DNA of 64,000 bases from Thaumasiovibrio occultus (lineage in GTDB: Bacteria; Pseudomonadota; Gammaproteobacteria; Enterobacterales; Vibrionaceae). Below the pieces are notes generated by a model. It did not search any database. It was not told the origin of the DNA and saw only the letters and a list, made by a program, of their open reading frames with translations. Where the stretch lies: positions 2,807,501-2,871,500 of the forward strand of contig AP023052.1 in the NCBI GenBank assembly GCA_019703815.1, written 5' to 3'. The first letter of the stretch is position 1. Every line of letters begins with the position of its first letter. Below, in pieces: positions 24,217 to 33,322 of the stretch. The translations under genes were made by a program, and so were the position numbers.

Positions 24217-25098
24217 AATGTCGGTTCCTAAATCCATGGGATAAGTTTTGCGCATTTATCCCATACAAATTACCTATTATTTTTGTTTCGTATGGCTTAT
24301 GTGCTGGCACACTCTACCACAAGCAGAGATTATCGCTACTTGCTTCAAATCAAACAGTGCGAGCACAAGATCAAACAGCGAAGCGAACCATAACAAGCCA
24401 AAACTGCGCCCATTGTTACCTTACAGTTCATCGCTATAGGATAGGTCTAATCACTCTGTTTTGCCGTCGACCAACACGTTTGTTGGCAAATTTTCTGGTT
24501 TTTCCATACGTTGCGAGCATTGGGATCACCTACAAACACATGAGGATCTGATCTCAATGTTTCACAAACACCACGCTAGCACCCGAAGATGACAGAGAGA
24601 TAAACGAATTCCCCCTATCACTTAAAGGTCTCGCCCCTTGTAAATGTGCTCAGCCTCTCAATAAGGGATATTTAGCCTCAAACAAGTAAGCCTTTTTAGG
24701 CAGCCAACGCTAAACGCGACTACCCTTACGAATTATATGGTCATGAAGTGGTCGTCTGTTTTCAGTGCTAACTGAAACCCAACATGGCGACGCTCCTGCG
24801 ACACGGTTAGGCAACTGCGTTACCCTGCGCCTTAGCGCGAGTAAAATTAAAACGCATATACACATCAGACACTTATCGATTTTGATAACGATCGATTTAG
24901 TTCGTATCGCCTACGCACGTATCACAAAATACGCCACCCTATTTGCTCAGGCAATTTCACAGTAGCGTGACGGGGCGCCGGAGAGCGACACTTCTTTGCA
25001 CAAAATTAGTTTGAATGATTCTCATTTATGGTTAGATTTTTTGTAAACCACACCATCAGGATTGATGGTTTGTTCATGCCAACAAACGGAGAATACCC
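24217..25098. other. long intergenic region between pgi and adhP
   Basis: 882 bp between divergent genes. The short open frames here have no recognisable protein character, no convincing ribosome sites and biased composition. A small hairpin (TTTCAGT/ACTGAAA, 24760-24777) and a Fur-like site near adhP are the only structures I see. The pgi promoter must lie in the left part. No RNA gene was recognised. Confidence 0.5.
25011..25029. promoter_or_regulatory. possible Fur-type operator upstream of adhP
   Basis: The sequence contains AATGATTCTCATT, resembling the core of the 19-bp Fur box (12 of 19 matches by my count). It is 70 bp before the adhP start. A Zur site is an alternative given the zinc enzyme downstream, but the match to Fur is better. 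Confidence 0.35.
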
Positions 25099-26118
25099 AT
25101 GATGAAAGCCGCAGTAGTCAATGAATTCAAAGGGCCCCTAGTAATCAAAGATATCCCACTTCCTAACGTGAAGCCGCGCGATGTGTTGGTCAAAGTCCAC
25201 GCGTGTGGTGTCTGCCATACCGACTTACATGCCTGTCACGGCGATTGGCCAGTCAAACCCAAAATGCCACTGGTTCCCGGCCATGAAGGCGTTGGGGAAA
25301 TTGTTGAGGTCGGTAGCGAAATCCATCACCTGAAAGTCGGTGATCGCGTTGGGGTGCCTTGGCTCTACAGCGCCTGTGGTCACTGTGATTACTGCTTAGA
25401 TGGCAACGAAACCCTGTGTCACGATCAGCACAACGCCGGCTACTCAGTCGATGGCGGTTATGCCGAATACTGTTTGGCTAACGGTGAATACGTCGTGAAG
25501 ATCCCTGACGGCTTGAACTATGTCGATGCCGCGCCCCTGTTCTGCGCCGGTGTTACCACCTATAAAGCGCTCAAAGTCACGGGCGTGAAGCCTGGGCAAT
25601 GGGTTGCCGCCATTGGTGTGGGCGGTCTTGGCCACTTAGCCATTCAATACGCCGTGGCAATGGGCATGAACGTGATTGCGGTAGATACTGGCGCAGAAAA
25701 ACTGGCACTAGCGAAAGAGCTCGGCGCGCAACACTGCATCGACTTTATGAAAGAAACCCCATCAGAGCGTATTCGCGAACTGACTGACGGCGGCGTGCAC
25801 GGTGTCGTCTGTACGGCGGTTTCACAACCGGCGTTTAAAGAAGCCTATGCGTCTGTGCGTCGTGGTGGTTCATGCGTACTTGTCGGTCTGCCACCTGAAG
25901 ACATGCCGATCCCAATCTTTGATACCGTGCTAAACGGCGTGAAAGTGATTGGCTCTATCGTGGGGACACGAAAAGATCTGCAAGAGTGTTTGCAGTTTGC
26001 CGCAGAAGGTAAGGTAAAAGCGATCACTCAGGTTAAGCAGCTTGCGGATATCAATGAGATCTTCGCCGATATGGAGAAAGGGGAAATCACCGGCCGTATC
26101 GTGATGGAGATGAGCTAA
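25099..26118 (+). CDS. adhP: zinc-dependent alcohol dehydrogenase AdhP
   Basis: 339 residues. A medium-chain dehydrogenase with catalytic zinc ligands in [15 protein letters not shown] and [13 protein letters not shown], structural zinc cysteines in [16 protein letters not shown], and a Rossmann motif ([14 protein letters not shown]). It oxidises ethanol or reduces acetaldehyde with NAD. Highest similarity from memory is to E. coli AdhP ([25 protein letters not shown]). GGAGA precedes the ATG pair at 25099/25102, so either may be used. Confidence 0.93.
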   Translation: MMKAAVVNEFKGPLVIKDIPLPNVKPRDVLVKVHACGVCHTDLHACHGDWPVKPKMPLVPGHEGVGEIVEVGSEIHHLKVGDRVGVPWLYSACGHCDYCLDGNETLCHDQHNAGYSVDGGYAEYCLANGEYVVKIPDGLNYVDAAPLFCAGVTTYKALKVTGVKPGQWVAAIGVGGLGHLAIQYAVAMGMNVIAVDTGAEKLALAKELGAQHCIDFMKETPSERIRELTDGGVHGVVCTAVSQPAFKEAYASVRRGGSCVLVGLPPEDMPIPIFDTVLNGVKVIGSIVGTRKDLQECLQFAAEGKVKAITQVKQLADINEIFADMEKGEITGRIVMEMS

Positions 26119-26153
26119 ACGCCGCAAGGTGATAAGCAAGGTAAGTAACAAAC

Positions 26154-26175
26154 CGCCCCAAGCAAAAGTGGGGCG
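26154..26175 (+). terminator. hairpin after adhP, T tract missing
   Basis: CGCCCCA and TGGGGCG pair around an 8-nt loop, 36 bp after the adhP stop. The expected run of T is absent; the sequence continues directly into the end of the IS200-like element, which may have separated the stem from its T tract. Confidence 0.5.
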
Positions 26176-26176
26176 C

Positions 26177-26797
26177 TAGTAAAGATCCACCTGCAAAGCA
26201 GGTGGCTTTGAATGGCCCCCTATAAGGGGGCTCACTGTTAATTCTCTATACCTAGCTTCATTTGGCGCTCCTCTTCTTCCTTCCCCACTCGATCTTGATG
26301 CCTGACATATCTGCGAATAATTTCCTCGTTCATTCCTACCGAATCAACGAAGTAACCTCGCTGCCAGAACTTGTTACCCCAAAGCTTTTTCTTTCTCAAA
26401 TACGGAAATTTATTGAATAACCTAATCGCTGTACGGCCTTTAATAAAACCCATATAGCTTGAAATACTCAGGCTCGGTGGTAGTCTCACGACCAAATGAA
26501 CATGGTCGATTTGAACGTTCAACTCTACAACCTTACATTTCTTCATATTGCTGTAAACGTAGATGCTTCTGTATAACTCCTTACCTAAATTACCCTTGAG
26601 TATTTTCAGGCGATACTTCGGAGTCCACACTATATGATACTGGCATCTGTAATACACATGTGAGGCGGATTCATATCTGCTCATGTTCTCTATCTCCTTG
26701 ATTTGCTGGTTACAAACGAGGACATATTGAACATGAGCGTCCTTCGGGCAAAGCCCAAAAGAACGATCACCACCTTCTAAAGAAGGTGGTTTAAGGT
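26177..26797 (-). mobile_element. IS200/IS605-family insertion element (IS200 group)
   Basis: About 620 bp. It contains a single Y1 transposase gene and, instead of inverted terminal repeats, a subterminal hairpin near each end: CCACCTTC/GAAGGTGG at 26770-26789 (left end relative to the transposase) and CCACCTGC/GCAGGTGG at 26187-26205 (right end). Size and layout match IS200-like elements known from Vibrio. The exact ends are estimated from the hairpins. It lies between adhP and alr and disrupts no coding sequence. Confidence 0.88.
26238..26684 (-). CDS. tnpA: IS200-like transposase (Y1 HUH family)
   Basis: 148 residues. A single-strand DNA transposase that acts on the hairpins at the element ends. 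The HUH motif is HVH at residues 61-63 and the nucleophilic tyrosine is Y126 within YxxxQ (YVRHQ). Other family blocks are CQYHIVWTPKYR and FWQRGYFVDSVG. The ATG at 26684 matches the IS200 N-terminus; the open frame continues upstream only through the element end. All catalytic residues are present, so it may be active. Confidence 0.92.
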   Translation of the reverse strand: MSRYESASHVYYRCQYHIVWTPKYRLKILKGNLGKELYRSIYVYSNMKKCKVVELNVQIDHVHLVVRLPPSLSISSYMGFIKGRTAIRLFNKFPYLRKKKLWGNKFWQRGYFVDSVGMNEEIIRRYVRHQDRVGKEEEERQMKLGIEN

Positions 26798-26805
26798 TGG
26801 AAAAT

Positions 26806-26840
26806 AAAAAAGCAAACAGCCAAAGGTTGTTTGCTTTTTT
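26806..26840. terminator. terminator after alr
   Basis: AAAAAAGCAAACA pairs with TGTTTGCTTTTTT; flanked by A and T tracts, it works in both directions and ends alr on the minus strand. Confidence 0.82.
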
Positions 26841-26875
26841 GTTTCGTATGACCGGTCGCTTGGAAAGCGACAGCA

Positions 26876-27976
26876 TTACACGTACTGCATCACCACGCGT
26901 GAGGTCAGTTTCGTGACCAGCTCATAGGCAATCGTGCCAATGTGCTCGGCCACTTCTTCCGCCGGTAGACCCTCGCCCCACAAGATAGCGGTATCGCCGA
27001 CCTTATCGGTCGCATCTGGGCCCAAGTCGACGGTTAACATGTCCATCGATACACGACCCACAGTGTGTACTTTGCGGCCATTGACCAACACCGGTGTACC
27101 GTTAGGCGCCATACGTGGGTAACCATCGCCATAACCAATCGCCACCACGGCAATGCGCGTATCACGCTCGGCCGTCCATTGCGCGCCGTAACCGACACTC
27201 TCCCCTTGTTTGACTTCTTTAATCGCAATCAAACTGGCAGACAAGGTCATCACGGGCTGCAAGCCCAGTGATTCAGCACTGTCAGGGATCGGTGAAACAC
27301 CGTACAACACGATTCCCGGACGAACCCATTGGTAGTGGCTATCTGGCCATGACAAAATCCCCGCCGATGCGGCTAGCGAGCGCTCACCGTCTAAATCACG
27401 GGTAACTTCATCAAAGCAAGCGATCTGCTTCACGGTGAAATCGTTGTCCAGTTCGTCAGCACAACAGAAATGGCTAATGAAACGCAGCGGCTTGGCCACA
27501 TTCGGGCACGCTTCAAGACGAGCGACAAACTCACTCACATCTTCTGCGCGCACGCCCAACCGATTCATCCCAGTGTCGATTTTCATCCACACTTGCGCCG
27601 GCATATCGAGCTCAGACTGCTCCAACACCTGAAGCTGCTCAATGTTATGCACAACGGTATGGATGTTGTTGGTGACCGCCATCGCCAGATCGGCAGCGCA
27701 GTAAAAGCCTTCGAGCAGCAAGATCGGTTTTACAATCCCGCCCGCACGCAAGGTAAGCGCTTCTTCAATGCGTGCCACACCGAAAGCATTAGCCGCATCC
27801 AACTGCTCGGCTACTTGCAACAAGCCATGGCCGTAACCATTGGCCTTCACGACCGCCAACACTTTACTGTTTGGCGCGATCTGCTTGATTTGTTGAAGGT
27901 TGTTCTGCAGCGCGCGGGTATTGACGGTCGCGGTGGCCGCTTTGAGCTGCATTCCCTGAAACTTATTCTTCGTCAT
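26876..27976 (-). CDS. alr: alanine racemase
   Basis: About 366 residues. A PLP enzyme making D-alanine for peptidoglycan. The PLP lysine is in [13 protein letters not shown]; the second-domain catalytic tyrosine is in [10 protein letters not shown]; also [12 protein letters not shown] and [13 protein letters not shown]. The ATG at 27976 has AGGA at 7 nt and overlaps the end of dnaB by 14 bp; ATG 27952 is an alternative. The dnaB-alr pair is conserved in gammaproteobacteria. Confidence 0.95.
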   Translation of the reverse strand: MTKNKFQGMQLKAATATVNTRALQNNLQQIKQIAPNSKVLAVVKANGYGHGLLQVAEQLDAANAFGVARIEEALTLRAGGIVKPILLLEGFYCAADLAMAVTNNIHTVVHNIEQLQVLEQSELDMPAQVWMKIDTGMNRLGVRAEDVSEFVARLEACPNVAKPLRFISHFCCADELDNDFTVKQIACFDEVTRDLDGERSLAASAGILSWPDSHYQWVRPGIVLYGVSPIPDSAESLGLQPVMTLSASLIAIKEVKQGESVGYGAQWTAERDTRIAVVAIGYGDGYPRMAPNGTPVLVNGRKVHTVGRVSMDMLTVDLGPDATDKVGDTAILWGEGLPAEEVAEHIGTIAYELVTKLTSRVVMQYV

Positions 27977-29360
27977 ACGCTGGTCCTGCATAGTTATCGA
28001 AGCGCGAGAACTGTCCTTGGAAAGTCAAACGCACTGAGCCAATTGGGCCGTTACGTTGCTTACCAATGATAATTTCGGCAATTCCTTTTAGCTGACTGTC
28101 TTCGTGATACACCTCATCGCGGTAGATGAACATGATCAAGTCGGCATCCTGCTCGATCGCGCCCGATTCACGCAAGTCAGAGTTAATTGGGCGTTTATCC
28201 GCACGTTGCTCCAACGAACGGTTAAGCTGAGAAAGCGCCACCACCGGGCAGTTCAGCTCTTTAGCCAAGGCTTTCAACGAGCGAGAAATCTCAGCAATTT
28301 CTAACGTACGGTTATCTTGCAAGCCCGGCACGCGCATCAACTGCAGGTAGTCGACCATGATCATGCTGATCCCACCGTGATCGCGGGCAACGCGACGGGC
28401 ACGTGAGCGTAATTCAGTTGGCGTTAGACCTGAGCTGTCATCGATAAGCATGTTCTTCTTCTGCATCAGAAGCCCCATGGTCGATGAAATCCGCGCCCAA
28501 TCTTCGTCATTAAGCTGGCCGGTACGGATCTTGGTTTGATCGACCCGCGATAGCGAGGCCAACATACGCATCATGATCTGCTCAGCGGGCATCTCTAGCG
28601 AGAAAATCAACACCGGTTTGTCTTGATCCATCGCCGCGTTTTCACACAAGTTCATCGCAAAGGTAGTTTTACCCATCGATGGACGCGCCGCGACAATGAT
28701 CAGATCTGATGGCTGCAAACCGGCGGTTTTCTTGTTGAGATCGGCAAAGCCGGTCGAGACACCGGTAACACCGTCTTGTGGTGTTTGGTACAACAACTCG
28801 ATACGCGCGAGGGTTTTCTCCAAAATGCTTTCGACATTTTGCGGCCCTTCACTGGCCGTGGTGCGCTGCTCGGCAATCGCAAACACTTTGCTTTCCGCCA
28901 AGTCGAGCAAATCGCCACTGGAGCGGCCTTGCGGATCATAACCGGCATCAGCGATTTCATTGGCGACCGAGATCATGCCACGGATCAACGAGCGCTCTTG
29001 CACAATGTGGGCATACGCGTTGATGTTCGCGGCACTCGGGGTGTTCTTAGCAAGCTCGGCCAAATAGGCAAAGCCGCCGACATCTTCGAGTTTGTCTTGG
29101 CTTTCCAGTTGCTCAGATAAGGTGATCAGGTCGAGGGGCTTACCACCGTCCAACAAGGTTTTGGCGGACTCATAAATGATCCGGTGCGGGCGGCTATAGA
29201 AGTCAGTCGCGACCAACTTTTCGGCGACGCTATCCCACCTTTCATTATCCAGCATTAAACCGCCCAACACGGACTGTTCGGCTTCTAACGAATGAGGGGG
29301 CATTTTAACGGCATCGACTTGTTTATCTTTCGCTGCCTGAGTTTGACGGTATTCGGCCAT
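27963..29360 (-). CDS. dnaB: replicative DNA helicase DnaB
   Basis: 465 residues. The hexameric helicase that unwinds DNA at the fork. It has an N-terminal primase-interacting domain ([17 protein letters not shown]), a linker, and a RecA-like domain with Walker A ([15 protein letters not shown]), Walker B ([10 protein letters not shown]) and the arginine-finger region [21 protein letters not shown]. There is no intein interruption. It overlaps alr by 14 bp. Confidence 0.98.
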   Translation of the reverse strand: MAEYRQTQAAKDKQVDAVKMPPHSLEAEQSVLGGLMLDNERWDSVAEKLVATDFYSRPHRIIYESAKTLLDGGKPLDLITLSEQLESQDKLEDVGGFAYLAELAKNTPSAANINAYAHIVQERSLIRGMISVANEIADAGYDPQGRSSGDLLDLAESKVFAIAEQRTTASEGPQNVESILEKTLARIELLYQTPQDGVTGVSTGFADLNKKTAGLQPSDLIIVAARPSMGKTTFAMNLCENAAMDQDKPVLIFSLEMPAEQIMMRMLASLSRVDQTKIRTGQLNDEDWARISSTMGLLMQKKNMLIDDSSGLTPTELRSRARRVARDHGGISMIMVDYLQLMRVPGLQDNRTLEIAEISRSLKALAKELNCPVVALSQLNRSLEQRADKRPINSDLRESGAIEQDADLIMFIYRDEVYHEDSQLKGIAEIIIGKQRNGPIGSVRLTFQGQFSRFDNYAGPAYDEE

Positions 29361-29506
29361 AGATCCTGTGTAACACTTTATTACTCGACACGGTTAGCGA
29401 GCCAGTATACCCCATTCGAGTATTGAGCTCTAAATTGATTATGCGGCATAAAGTGACGAAGCCCCAGTATTGGGTGGGGATTTATGAAATTGCTGGATCT
29501 GCAGGC

Positions 29507-29535
29507 AAAAAAAACCAGCCCGGAGGCTGGTTTTC
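29507..29535 (-). terminator. terminator of the rpsF-priB-rpsR-rplI operon
   Basis: On the minus strand AAAACCAGCC and GGCTGG pair, followed by a run of eight T, 40 bp beyond the rplI stop. Confidence 0.87.
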
Positions 29536-29574
29536 ACTGTTAGTACACAATTGCTTGTGTCTAAACGCTATGGC

Positions 29575-30024
29575 TTATGCAGCAACAACGCTTAGTTTAA
29601 CAGTTGCGAATACTTCTGAGTGCAATTGAACAGAAATTTCGAACTCGCCAGTAGTGCGTAGAGCACCTTCTGGAAGACGAACTTCGCTCTTAGCAACAGC
29701 AACGCCAGCTGCAGTTACAGCGTCAGCGATGTCACGAGTACCGATAGAACCGAACAGTTTGCCTTCGTCACCTGCTTTAGATGCGATAACAACTGATTCT
29801 AGCGCGTTAACTTGCTCAGCGCGCGCTTCTGCAGCAGCTAGTTGCTCAGCAACTTTAGCTTCTAGCTCAGCACGACGAACTTCGAACATTTCAACGTTCG
29901 CTTTAGTAGCCATAACAGCCTTACCTTGTGGGATAAGGAAGTTACGAGCGTAACCCGCTTTAACGTTAACCTGATCGCCAAGGCCACCTAGGTTACCGAT
30001 TTTATCAAGTAGAATAACTTGCAT
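29575..30024 (-). CDS. rplI: 50S ribosomal protein L9
   Basis: 149 residues. The N-terminal domain signature [24 protein letters not shown] is followed by the long connecting helix (about 45-75) and the C-terminal domain ending [18 protein letters not shown]. It binds 23S rRNA at the base of the L1 stalk. Last gene of the rpsF operon. Confidence 0.98.
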   Translation of the reverse strand: MQVILLDKIGNLGGLGDQVNVKAGYARNFLIPQGKAVMATKANVEMFEVRRAELEAKVAEQLAAAEARAEQVNALESVVIASKAGDEGKLFGSIGTRDIADAVTAAGVAVAKSEVRLPEGALRTTGEFEISVQLHSEVFATVKLSVVAA

Positions 30025-30061
30025 TATCTTGTCCTCTTAAACTTAATTAAACCGCTACCGA

Positions 30062-30611
<550 letters not shown>

Positions 30612-30613
30612 TA

Positions 30614-31000
30614 TTACTCAGCCGCTGCTTCGCCTTCAGATTGTGCTTCTGCACGCTCTTCACGACGTGGGGCACGCTCTTCTTTAGCCTTCATCATTGG
30701 AGATGGCTCAGTGATAGCGCCTTTGGTGCGCATGATCATGTTACGGATCACAGCGTCGTTGAAGCGGAAGTTAGACTCCAGCTCGTCGATTACAGCTTGC
30801 TCAGCTTCAACGTTCATAAGAACGTAGTGTGCTTTGTGCAGCTTGTTGATTGGGTAAGCCAGTTGACGACGGCCCCAATCTTCTAGACGGTGAATCTGAC
30901 CACCAGAATCTTTGATTGCACCAGTGTAACGCTCGATCATGCCAGCAACTTGCTCGCTTTGATCTGGGTGCACCATGAATACGATTTCGTAATGACGCAT
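30614..31000 (-). CDS. rpsF: 30S ribosomal protein S6
   Basis: 128 residues. The ferredoxin-like core starts [25 protein letters not shown] and includes [27 protein letters not shown], followed by an acidic/basic C-terminal tail ending EGEAAAE. First gene of the operon, with GGAGCAA before the ATG. Its leader appears to carry the S6:S18 autoregulatory structure. Confidence 0.98.
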   Translation of the reverse strand: MRHYEIVFMVHPDQSEQVAGMIERYTGAIKDSGGQIHRLEDWGRRQLAYPINKLHKAHYVLMNVEAEQAVIDELESNFRFNDAVIRNMIMRTKGAITEPSPMMKAKEERAPRREERAEAQSEGEAAAE

Positions 31001-31024
31001 GGGTTGCTCCTTACGGATTAATCA

Positions 31025-31059
31025 GCTTCCACATTTGGCCCGGTCAAACCAGAGGAAGC
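31025..31059 (-). promoter_or_regulatory. probable S6:S18-binding leader of rpsF
   Basis: In the minus-strand 5' leader, GCTTCC and GGAAGC form a 6-bp outer stem. Inside is TTTG-ACCGGGC-CAAA with an exposed CCG. Known rpsF leaders use a CCG-bearing structure mimicking 16S helix 22 to bind the S6:S18 complex and repress the operon. The position, 25-59 nt before the start, fits. Confidence 0.55.
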
Positions 31060-31097
31060 AAGGAACTAAGTAAAATAACCGGGAATTTAGGCGCGCT

Positions 31098-31126
31098 ATA
31101 GTACAGAACTCCACCGCCATTAGCAA
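31098..31126 (-). promoter_or_regulatory. rpsF operon promoter
   Basis: On the minus strand there is a -35 TTGCTA (31121-31126), a 17-bp spacer and a -10 TACTAT (31098-31103), followed by AGCGCGCC, a GC-rich discriminator typical of ribosomal protein promoters. Confidence 0.65.
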
Positions 31127-31144
31127 TCACATTTATAGCCAAGT

Positions 31145-31379
31145 GGAAAAAATCAACAGCGGTGGAAATTACCTGTTCATTTTCCGCTGTTTTCCCAGCA
31201 CTTTTGTGATCGTAAACACACTCTATTACGCCGGTTTTTCCACTTTCGGAAGCCAATTTTCCGCCCATTTCCACTTCTTTTCCGGATAAAACGTGACCCC
31301 CTTCACGAGAAACCGGCCAAATTTCCAGAACTGCCGTTTTGTTTCCAGTTTCAACTGGAAAAACGCCGACTGCTTTTCC
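31145..31379. repeat. array of TTTCC/GGAAA pentamers upstream of the PRD/SFCGS operon
   Basis: Twelve TTTCC or GGAAA pentamers lie in 235 bp, beginning at 31145, 31164, 31181, 31191, 31237, 31258, 31268, 31279, 31322, 31342, 31358 and 31375. Spacings of 10, 10, 11, 20, 21 and 43 bp recur, near whole helical turns. Two form an inverted repeat with 8-bp arms (TTCCAGTT/AACTGGAA, 31343-31360). Fewer than one would be expected by chance. Likely a regulator-binding region. Confidence 0.6.
31205..31220. promoter_or_regulatory. possible CRP-cAMP site inside the array
   Basis: The sequence is TGTGA-N6-ACACA, nine of ten matches to TGTGA-N6-TCACA, in the intergenic region serving the carbohydrate-type operon to the right. 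Confidence 0.5.
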
Positions 31380-31501
31380 TGATACTTCGGGCGTATCTTT
31401 CACTCCATCGAAACAACGCTTCACTCACCCGACTTCACAGCGCCTGACGCCAACAAGCGAGGAGAGTGAAGAGCAACGCAACAACGTCTGGAGAGACTCC
31501 T

Positions 31502-31849
31502 TTGCAAGATTCAACTTTAACCCCAGAAGATCCAGCGATCATCGCGCTAGGTGCTTCTGTAACCGAACGTGCTATTGCCCTGCTTAATGAGCATCAGATC
31601 ATTCCTGATGAACTGCAGCAAAAAATGCTAGCCACCCACATTAAAGCAATGGCATGGCGTTCATTCAGTGGCGAGTCTCTGCCAGAGCTTGAGCTAGAGA
31701 TGTTCGACGAGATCTCACCAATCTGCCTACGCCTTGCTGAGCAAGCGTGCAGCTGGATGGACAACCTCGCTTACGAAGAAGCACACCTTTTATCTGTCCA
31801 CTTTGAAGTGGCCAAAGACAACGAACTAAGCAACGCCCAAGGAGAATAA
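31502..31849 (+). CDS. stand-alone PRD-domain protein (EF_0829 type)
   Basis: 115 residues from a TTG start with GGAGAG 8 nt upstream (a GTG at 31466 is possible, but its site is too close). The protein is a single PTS-regulation domain without DNA-binding part: ATHIKAMAWR with H46 and YEEAHLLSVHFEVAK with H95 and H100 resemble the two conserved PRD histidine motifs. PRDs are normally phosphorylated by HPr or EIIB in regulators. A free PRD is unusual and suggests a phosphorelay or sensor role. First gene of the operon; 2 bp separate it from the next gene. Confidence 0.75.
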   Translation: MQDSTLTPEDPAIIALGASVTERAIALLNEHQIIPDELQQKMLATHIKAMAWRSFSGESLPELELEMFDEISPICLRLAEQACSWMDNLAYEEAHLLSVHFEVAKDNELSNAQGE

Positions 31850-31851
31850 TC

Positions 31852-32220
31852 ATGTCTGTAATCAAACTAGTAATCGGCGACCGTATGGGTAAAGGCCAAA
31901 AAGTAGGTGCTGGCGCAGAAGCGGCTGGCGCAGAAGTGACTGTGATCCCAGGCATGGCAGCAGACATGAAGCTGGGTGATGTGATGAACCAGCAAGAAGC
32001 TGACCTAGGTATCTCTTTCTGTGGTAGCGGCGGCGCAGGTGCCATCACTGCTCAAACCAAATACGGTTACAAGTGCCGTTACGGTATGCGTTCAATTGAA
32101 GAAGGCATTACCGCAATCAACGAAGGCTGCGTTGTTCTGGGCTTCGGCTTCATGGACAAAGAAGAGCTGGGCGAAAAACTTGTGAAAGCTTTCATCGCGA
32201 AACACGGTATCGGCGCATGA
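31852..32220 (+). CDS. glycine-rich SFCGS-family protein (DUF2620 / EF_0830 type)
   Basis: 122 residues, soluble. It matches the uncharacterised family named for the motif SFCGS; here SFCGSGGAGA at residues 55-64, with C57. Two alpha/beta halves are apparent: IKLVIGDRMGKGQKVGAGAE-A-GAEVTVIPG, then DLGISFCGSGGAGAITAQTKYG. The Cys-Gly-Ser-Gly loop recalls the phosphocysteine loop of galactitol/ascorbate-type PTS EIIB proteins. That is my inference, not an established assignment. It overlaps the next gene by 4 bp (ATGA). Confidence 0.85.
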   Translation: MSVIKLVIGDRMGKGQKVGAGAEAAGAEVTVIPGMAADMKLGDVMNQQEADLGISFCGSGGAGAITAQTKYGYKCRYGMRSIEEGITAINEGCVVLGFGFMDKEELGEKLVKAFIAKHGIGA

Positions 32221-32510
32221 AAGACCAACTAACCACTGACGTTATCGTCAGTGGTAAGGGTGAAACAAAGCAGCAGGCGTTTGCTGATGCTTTGAGTCAG
32301 ATACAACCCGCACTGCTTAAAAACAATAAGAAAGTTCTCCTCCGGATTGAGCCGCAGGATGTGAAAGTCTTAGAAGCATACGAAAAAGTGCAGCGTGAAA
32401 AGTTTCTCTTTTTCTTCTTGCCACGAGATAAGCATCACTACCGCGTCAAGCTTGAGGTTACCGTCACCCTGACTTACATCGATGTGGATCAGGTTGATTT
32501 CCAACAATAA
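32217..32510 (+). CDS. DUF4312 family protein (EF_0831 type)
   Basis: 97 residues with no membrane segment. It starts MKDQLTTDVIVSGKGETKQQAFADAL and ends in two beta-strands (YRVKLEVTVTLTYIDVDQVDF), an alpha/beta layout. There is a hydrophobic-basic REKFLFFFLPRDKHHYR stretch. The function is unknown. It always occurs with the SFCGS protein and the two membrane proteins of this gene set, so it is probably a soluble subunit of the same complex. Translationally coupled to the upstream gene. Confidence 0.82.
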   Translation: MKDQLTTDVIVSGKGETKQQAFADALSQIQPALLKNNKKVLLRIEPQDVKVLEAYEKVQREKFLFFFLPRDKHHYRVKLEVTVTLTYIDVDQVDFQQ

Positions 32511-32534
32511 CGCGAAACTCTAAGGATTTCTGAC

Positions 32535-33311
32535 ATGCTCTCTGTCATTATTTTTAAGTCCATCATTATTGGTGGCTTAGTCGGCATCGGGGTCGGTGCT
32601 GGTGCCGCGCGGATGTTCCACGCGCCAACCATCCAAGGTATGGGTGCTTTCCGTACTTTGGGCGAGCTTAACTCTTGTGAAGGTGACCCTGCTTCCCACT
32701 TCTCTTTTGGTCTTGGTTTCTTCTTTAACGCATGGGCATCAACCGTTGCTGCAGGCGCATTCACGCAAGACGTTGACCACCGTATCCTGCCTAACTGGGG
32801 CGCGGCGGCACTGATGGTGAAAAACCGCGACTTGGCGACCACGCTTCACGATCCAAAACGCATGGGTATCGCGTGTGCGATCATCGGTGCTTTCGTGGTG
32901 GCTTTCCTTAACTCTACCGCTGCTGCTGTTCCACCAGCACTGCAAGTTACTGCAGTAAAAGTACTGGTTCCTGCCGCTAACCTACTGGTTAACACAGTGA
33001 TGCCAGTGATCTTCTGGTTGGCAGCAATCGAAGCAGGTAAGAAATCGGGCTTCTGGGCAACCATCTTTGGTGGTCTAGCGCAAATGATCATGGGTAACGC
33101 CGTACCAGGTCTGGTACTGGGTATCTTGATCGGTAAAGGCGTTGAAGAAGCAGGCTGGAACAAGATCACCAAGATCATGATGGTCGCTGTGGTTCTACTG
33201 TTCGTGCTAAGTGCTTTCTTCCGTGGCTTCGACATGAAATTCATCGAATCTTTCAACATGGAAGTACCGATGTGGCTTGAAAACATCCATCTGATGATGA
33301 GCGGTAAATAA
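32535..33311 (+). CDS. DUF4311 polytopic membrane protein (EF_0832 type)
   Basis: 258 residues. About six hydrophobic segments (near residues 3-27, 58-77, 105-128, 138-165, 172-200 and 210-230), rich in Gly/Ala, with no signal peptide. It belongs to an uncharacterised family that accompanies DUF4310. The two together have the size and hydrophobicity of a split permease such as the IIC/IID pair of mannose-type PTS systems, but I see no diagnostic PTS motif. AAGGA precedes the ATG. Confidence 0.82.
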   Translation: MLSVIIFKSIIIGGLVGIGVGAGAARMFHAPTIQGMGAFRTLGELNSCEGDPASHFSFGLGFFFNAWASTVAAGAFTQDVDHRILPNWGAAALMVKNRDLATTLHDPKRMGIACAIIGAFVVAFLNSTAAAVPPALQVTAVKVLVPAANLLVNTVMPVIFWLAAIEAGKKSGFWATIFGGLAQMIMGNAVPGLVLGILIGKGVEEAGWNKITKIMMVAVVLLFVLSAFFRGFDMKFIESFNMEVPMWLENIHLMMSGK

Positions 33312-33322
33312 GGGGAACGACA

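Noticed and set aside
24248-24965. Short plus-strand open frames between pgi and adhP
   Set aside because: No domain, poor start sites, overlapping frames; treated as intergenic.
27963-29360. Intein within dnaB
   Set aside because: The protein is of normal 465-residue length with uninterrupted Walker motifs.
31044-31424. 126-codon open frame on the minus strand overlapping the pentamer array
   Set aside because: No ribosome site or recognisable domain; it overlaps the rpsF promoter and leader. Pentamer spacings are not multiples of three, so coding does not explain them.
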